A stretch of DNA of 15,453 nt. Origin: Chloroflexota bacterium (GTDB lineage Bacteria; Chloroflexota; Anaerolineae; Ardenticatenales; Ardenticatenaceae). Positions 12,631 to 15,453 of the stretch are shown here, in pieces. Position 1 is the first letter of the stretch; each line of letters starts with the position of its first letter. The translations under genes and the position numbers were made by a program. Where the stretch lies: assembly GCA_003520455.1 (NCBI GenBank), contig DOUV01000162.1, positions 3,182 through 18,634 on the forward strand, in the 5' to 3' direction. The notes under the pieces were generated by a model. That model was given only the letters and a program-made list of their open reading frames with translations. It was not told the DNA's origin and did not search any database.

Positions 12631-13956
12631 ATGACGAACATCACCATGCCCCCGACGCCGCTGGTCGAGGGCCGCCACGTCGAGGTGAGCTACGGCAGCG
12701 GCCCGCACCGCTTCGTCGCCCTCGCGGATATTCATCTGCAGATTCAACCGCGCGAGTTCGTGGCCCTCCTGGGCCCGAGCGGCTCGGGGAAATCGACGCT
12801 CCTCCGCCTGCTTGCCGGCCTCCAACGCCCCACCAGTGGCGCGATTCTCTACCGCGGCCAGCCGCTGCGGGGCGTGAATCCCCACGCCACAATCGTCTTT
12901 CAGAGCTTCGCCCTCTTCCCCTGGCTCACGGTACAGGGCAACGTCGAACTGGCGCTGGAGGCCCGCGGCGTGCCATCGCAGGAGCGGGCCCGGCGTGCCG
13001 TGGCCCTGCTCGATCTGGTCGGGCTCGACGGGTTCGAGGGCGCCTACCCGCGCGAGCTCTCCGGCGGGATGCGCCAGAAAGTCGGCTTTGCCCGCGCCCT
13101 GGCTGTGGAGCCGGAGCTCCTCTGCCTGGACGAGCCCTTCTCTGCGCTCGACATCCTGAGCGCCGAGAGCCTGCGCCGTGAATTGCTGGAGCTGTGGACT
13201 GAACAGAAGTTGCCCACCAAAGCGATTTTGATGGTCAGCCACAATATCGAGGAGGCAATCTCGTTGGCCGACCGGGTGATTGTGATGGCTAAGGAACCCG
13301 GCCGGATCGTCTCGACTCTGCCGATTCCTCTGCCGCATCCCCGAAACCCCAAAGCGCCGGCCTTCGTCGCCCTGGTGGATATGGTCTACGGGCTTATCAC
13401 GGGGCGAGCCCGCCTCGAGGCCGAGGTACTCGGCACCGCCCCCGGACAGCCTGGCCCGACCACGCGCCTCCCCGATGCCGACATCGAGGCGATCAGTGGC
13501 CTGCTGGAGGAGGTCCTCGCTGCGGGGGGTCCGGTCGATCTCTACCGTCTGGCCGACGATCTCTCCCTGGAATTGGACGACCTGCTCCCGATCATCGCTG
13601 CAGCTGAGTTGCTAGCCTTCCTGCGTGTGGCGGAAGGAGATGCCAGGCTCACCGAGTTGGGTGAGACCTTCGCGGAGGCCCGCATCCTGGCACGGAAGGA
13701 AATCTTCGCCGCTCGCATCCAACGGGTCCCCCTGATCCACTGGCTCATGGATCAACTCGATGCCGCACCGGGCGGGCGGTTGGCCGAGGAGCCCGTGCTG
13801 GCTGTGCTGACCCAGGAGTTTGGTCCCGAGGAGGCTCCCCATCAACTCGATACGGCGATCGATTGGGGCCGCTACGCCGAGCTGTTCGCCTACGATCGCG
13901 AGCGCGGCGAGCTCTCGCTCGAAGCCGAGCCGCTGGTTGTCGCCCCACGGGCGTAG
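12631..13956 (+). CDS. ABC transporter ATPase with C-terminal AAA-associated domain
   Basis: This is the cytoplasmic ATPase partner of the preceding permease, TauB/SsuB/NrtD-like in its first 255 or so residues. Walker A GPSGSGKST is at 48-56, the Q-loop in IVFQSFALFPW near 89-99, signature LSGGM at 143-147, Walker B LCLDEP with D167/E168, and the H-loop histidine at 204. Residues from about 280 to 441 form an extra all-alpha/winged-helix-like extension (ISGLLEEVLAAGG, DLYRLADDL, LAFLRVAEGDARLTELG, RVPLIHWLMDQL), matching the ABC-associated C-terminal domain found with duplicated permeases. Such an extension could be a regulatory sensor of the transported solute, but its function is unproven. 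It starts three bases after the permease stop and is the last gene of the operon. Confidence 0.92.
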   Translation: MTNITMPPTPLVEGRHVEVSYGSGPHRFVALADIHLQIQPREFVALLGPSGSGKSTLLRLLAGLQRPTSGAILYRGQPLRGVNPHATIVFQSFALFPWLTVQGNVELALEARGVPSQERARRAVALLDLVGLDGFEGAYPRELSGGMRQKVGFARALAVEPELLCLDEPFSALDILSAESLRRELLELWTEQKLPTKAILMVSHNIEEAISLADRVIVMAKEPGRIVSTLPIPLPHPRNPKAPAFVALVDMVYGLITGRARLEAEVLGTAPGQPGPTTRLPDADIEAISGLLEEVLAAGGPVDLYRLADDLSLELDDLLPIIAAAELLAFLRVAEGDARLTELGETFAEARILARKEIFAARIQRVPLIHWLMDQLDAAPGGRLAEEPVLAVLTQEFGPEEAPHQLDTAIDWGRYAELFAYDRERGELSLEAEPLVVAPRA

Positions 13957-13967
13957 CCCGGACGCCC
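13949..13967 (+). terminator. Weak hairpin at end of ABC operon
   Basis: GGGCGT (13949-13954) and ACGCCC (13962-13967) can form a 6-bp GC-rich stem across the ATPase stop codon, with a 7-base loop and TCATTCA after it. There is no U-tract, so it is at best a weak or factor-assisted terminator. Confidence 0.3.
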
Positions 13968-13994
13968 TCATTCAAGGACCGGGTCCCGGCCGTG

Positions 13995-14028
13995 CTCGCG
14001 CCACGCCGCGACGGTGCACCGAATGCCC
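13995..14028. repeat. Degenerate dispersed repeat (also at window start)
   Basis: By eye, bases 13995-14028 align without gaps to bases 1-34 of the window with 28 of 34 identities, sharing CCACGCCGCG and ACCGAAT. Both copies lie in apparently non-coding DNA. This may be a decayed intergenic repeat or related remnants of one coding sequence. Confidence 0.4.
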
Positions 14029-14069
14029 GCCTGACCGGCGTCCGGCCGGAGCCCCCTGCCTGGTGTCTA

Positions 14070-14471
14070 TCACGCAGGGCGATGATGTGTTCTATGGTGA
14101 TACCGGTGGCGAAGTCGGGGTCGGGGGAGAGGCGCATAGCCTGCGCCCATCCGACCGGCGGACCATAGCGCCTCCCCGGCCGTCAGGATGGGCTCGATCT
14201 GTGTGCGACCGGGAAGGAGGTATCGTTCGGGTCGTGGGCGGACGCCCTCCGCCCCTCCAACGCGACTTCGCCACCAGGATCCTCTGGTTTCTGTTAAAGT
14301 GGCGCGTACGCGCCACTGGGATACGCCATCCGCAGGGTGCAACATGACGGGTTTGACAACCACAACACGACCAATCTTCACGTTGGCTTCATGTTCGTGA
14401 GTATCATAAAACGCAGGATGAGTTCGGGCATTCTCCTCAACATCGATGCCACGCTCGGGCTCATCCTCAAC
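14070..14471 (-). pseudogene. Unrecognised open frame, possible gene remnant
   Basis: Reading the minus strand from 14471, the frame is open after a TGA at 14474-14472. It gives a balanced acidic/hydrophobic segment (GIDVEENARTHPAFYD, then VKIGRVVVVKPVMLHP) until about 14310. The translation then becomes Arg/Pro/Gly-rich and unconvincing, ending at 14070. The only usable start in it is GTG 14381, which would cut off the better half. This could be a fragment of a small unknown protein interrupted near the palindrome at 14299-14316. I do not recognise it, and chance remains a real option. Confidence 0.25.
14299..14316. promoter_or_regulatory. Perfect 18-bp palindrome
   Basis: GTGGCGCGTACGCGCCAC is self-complementary over its full length with no spacer. 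It could be a binding site for a dimeric regulator, a hairpin, or a mobile-element remnant. No flanking promoter boxes are clear. Its function is not determined. Confidence 0.35.
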
Positions 14472-14507
14472 TCAAGGCTCTAGTCCTCTTTGCGAGGGAG
14501 GTACGAG

Positions 14508-14548
14508 AATGCCCCCGGCAGCTGGCATACCCAACTGCCGGGGGCATT
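14508..14548. terminator. Perfect 14-bp-stem hairpin between convergent genes
   Basis: AATGCCCCCGGCAG (14508-14521) and CTGCCGGGGGCATT (14535-14548) are exact inverted copies around a 13-base loop. On the minus strand it lies about 110 bases downstream of the HD-GYP stop. On the plus strand it is about 550 bases downstream of the ABC operon. There is no T-run on either side, but the stability and the convergent setting suggest a bidirectional transcription stop. Confidence 0.5.
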
Positions 14549-14656
14549 GCATCTATGGCCGGCACCGCGATCATCGGCTTTCGGATGCGTGGCCGAATGA
14601 TCTGGTCAAACCGACCACGCCGCCGCTCAACGACGGAGTGTTCACTCGGACGCCGA

Positions 14657-15453
14657 TCACACTGCCAGCGCCAGGAATGCCTCCACTACCTGCGAGTCGA
14701 AGTGCGTGCCGGCGAGCGAGCGAATGTGCTCGCGGGCCTTCTCCTCGGGCCAGGCGGGCCGGTACGGCCGGTCGGATATCATGGCATCCCAGACGTCGAC
14801 CACCGTGAAAATGCGGGCGGCCAGTGGGATCTGCTCCCCGATGAGCCCGCGGGGGTAGCCGCTCCCATCCCATTTCTCGTGGTGGCAGTAGGGGATATCC
14901 AGCGCCGGCCGCAGGAAGGCGATGGGCGCGAGCAATTCATAGGCGTAGACCGGGTGTTGGCGCATGATGGCCCACTCTTCGTCGCTGAGCGCTCCCGGCT
15001 TGAGCAGGATGGCGTCGGGAATCCCCATTTTCCCGATGTCGTGGAGGAGCGCGCCACGGCGGATGTGGACCAACTCGGCCTCACTCACCCCCATCACACG
15101 AGCCACCCGCAAGGTCAACTCGGTCACGCGCCGGCTGTGTCCCTCGGTCTCCTTGTCCCGCAGATCCAACGCGCGCGACCAGCCTTCCAGCGTCGTATCG
15201 TAGGCCAGGGCCAGTTCGGCGTTGGAGCGCTGCAGACCATCGAAGAGAGCGGCATTGTCGATGGCGATGGCCGCCTGGCCGGCCAGGGTATCCAGGAAGC
15301 CGAGCCATTCCCGGTCGCCCTCCAGCGGCGCGCGGTGGAAGAGTTCCAGCACCCCTTTCACCTGGCCTTTAGTGACAAGCGGCACGCCGTAGTAGGCGAC
15401 AAACTCCTCGCCCTCGAGCAGGGGCGCCTGGGCGAGGGCGCCGGCGCCCTCGC
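14657..15453 (-). CDS. GAF-HD-GYP cyclic-di-GMP phosphodiesterase (5' end outside window)
   Basis: Partial gene; its start lies beyond the right edge, and the frame is open through 15453. Order of parts: the end of a GAF sensor domain (YYGVPLVTKGQVKGVLELF through LAGQAAIAIDNAALF), a short connecting helix, then a complete HD-GYP domain. Key motifs are H in DKETEGHSRRV, the HD pair in LLHDIGKMGIP (bases 15029-15043 encode HDIGK), HHEKWDGSGYP with the GYP triad at 14852-14860, and VVDVWDAMISDRPYR. All residues expected for metal binding and phosphodiesterase activity appear present. It should hydrolyse c-di-GMP in response to a ligand or redox/light signal sensed by the GAF domain. A GTG at 15385 is not the true start, because GAF-like sequence continues upstream of it. 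Confidence 0.93.
   Translation of the reverse strand, partial: EGAGALAQAPLLEGEEFVAYYGVPLVTKGQVKGVLELFHRAPLEGDREWLGFLDTLAGQAAIAIDNAALFDGLQRSNAELALAYDTTLEGWSRALDLRDKETEGHSRRVTELTLRVARVMGVSEAELVHIRRGALLHDIGKMGIPDAILLKPGALSDEEWAIMRQHPVYAYELLAPIAFLRPALDIPYCHHEKWDGSGYPRGLIGEQIPLAARIFTVVDVWDAMISDRPYRPAWPEEKAREHIRSLAGTHFDSQVVEAFLALAV

Larger units (their letters stand above)
13957..14656. other. Convergent intergenic region without a confident gene
   Basis: This 700-bp gap separates the ABC operon from the minus-strand HD-GYP gene. It contains a degenerate repeat of the first 34 bases of the window (13995-14028), an 18-bp perfect palindrome (14299-14316) and a 14-bp-stem hairpin (14508-14548). It also holds an open minus-strand frame (14471 to 14070) whose first part looks coding-like but matches no family I know. 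No intact gene can be supported. Confidence 0.6.

Noticed and set aside
12243..13181. Plus-strand open frame of 312 codons
   Set aside because: It is out of frame with the permease and ATPase coding sequences and is Arg/Pro/His-rich nonsense.
11680..13338. Long minus-strand open frame (552 codons)
   Set aside because: It lies opposite the permease and ATPase genes, whose motifs are unambiguous. Its translation is low-complexity Arg/Gln/His/Gly-rich, as expected for the antisense of GC-rich genes.
14509..14808. ORF starting at ATG 14509 after GGGAGG
   Set aside because: Despite a good ribosome binding site, its start lies in the perfect hairpin at 14508-14548 and the rest overlaps the HD-GYP gene antisense, with a Pro/Arg-rich translation.
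1..15453. tRNA, rRNA, CRISPR array, phage genes
   Set aside because: No cloverleaf with a TTCRANY-type loop, no ribosomal RNA core sequence, no regularly spaced repeats, and no integrase, capsid or transposase motifs were noticed on either strand.

Overview
The window is a GC-rich (about 60% by eye) bacterial segment with densely packed plus-strand operons, two intergenic and gene-decay zones, and one minus-strand gene at the right edge. GTG starts, ATGA/GTGA stop-start overlaps, an ECF transporter, a BtpA/M42 pair, a duplicated-permease ABC system and an HD-GYP protein would fit a Chloroflexota/Thermomicrobia-like organism. That placement is an impression, because no rRNA or marker gene is present.

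Region 1 (about 157-7984) is a transport-and-catabolism operon. It encodes an ECF energy-coupling module (two ATPases and EcfT), a PfkB-type sugar kinase, a double-SIS sugar-phosphate isomerase/deglycase-like protein, an SDR dehydrogenase, an M42 metallo-aminopeptidase-family protein and a BtpA/SgcQ-family protein. Most junctions are overlaps or gaps of a few bases. The likely logic is uptake by the ECF transporter, phosphorylation by the PfkB kinase, then isomerisation or deglycation by the SIS protein, with the SDR and the M42/BtpA pair in further processing. The substrate-binding S component is not in the window, so the substrate is unknown. The kinase/SIS pair resembles FrlD/FrlB of fructosamine use. 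The M42/BtpA pair matches the SgcX/SgcQ pair of the E. coli sgc operon.

The operon is interrupted at 5546-6064 by a transposase-less, CTAG-bounded inverted-repeat element (MITE-like) and by a fused remnant of an SDR 5' end and a zinc-alcohol-dehydrogenase 3' end. Region 2 (7985-8616) continues the decay. An enoyl-CoA hydratase and a CaiB/BaiF CoA-transferase each keep their first and last codons but have lost the middle.

Region 3 (8617-9497) has no convincing protein gene. It holds a dispersed inverted repeat, a good sigma-70-type promoter, a very short ORF, a structured RNA-like segment with a terminator-type hairpin, and a second copy of the MITE-like element ending just before mgtE.

Region 4 (9498-13956) is a three-gene operon: an MgtE-type Mg2+ channel/transporter, a permease with two fused transmembrane units, and an ATPase with a C-terminal AAA-associated domain. 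No binding protein is present. The substrate of the ABC pair is not determined by the sequence.

Region 5 (13957-14656) is a 700-bp intergenic stretch with a perfect 18-bp palindrome, a perfect 14-bp-stem hairpin and a degenerate repeat of the first bases of the window. Region 6 (14657 to the right edge, minus strand) is the 3' part of a GAF-HD-GYP cyclic-di-GMP phosphodiesterase, convergent with region 4.
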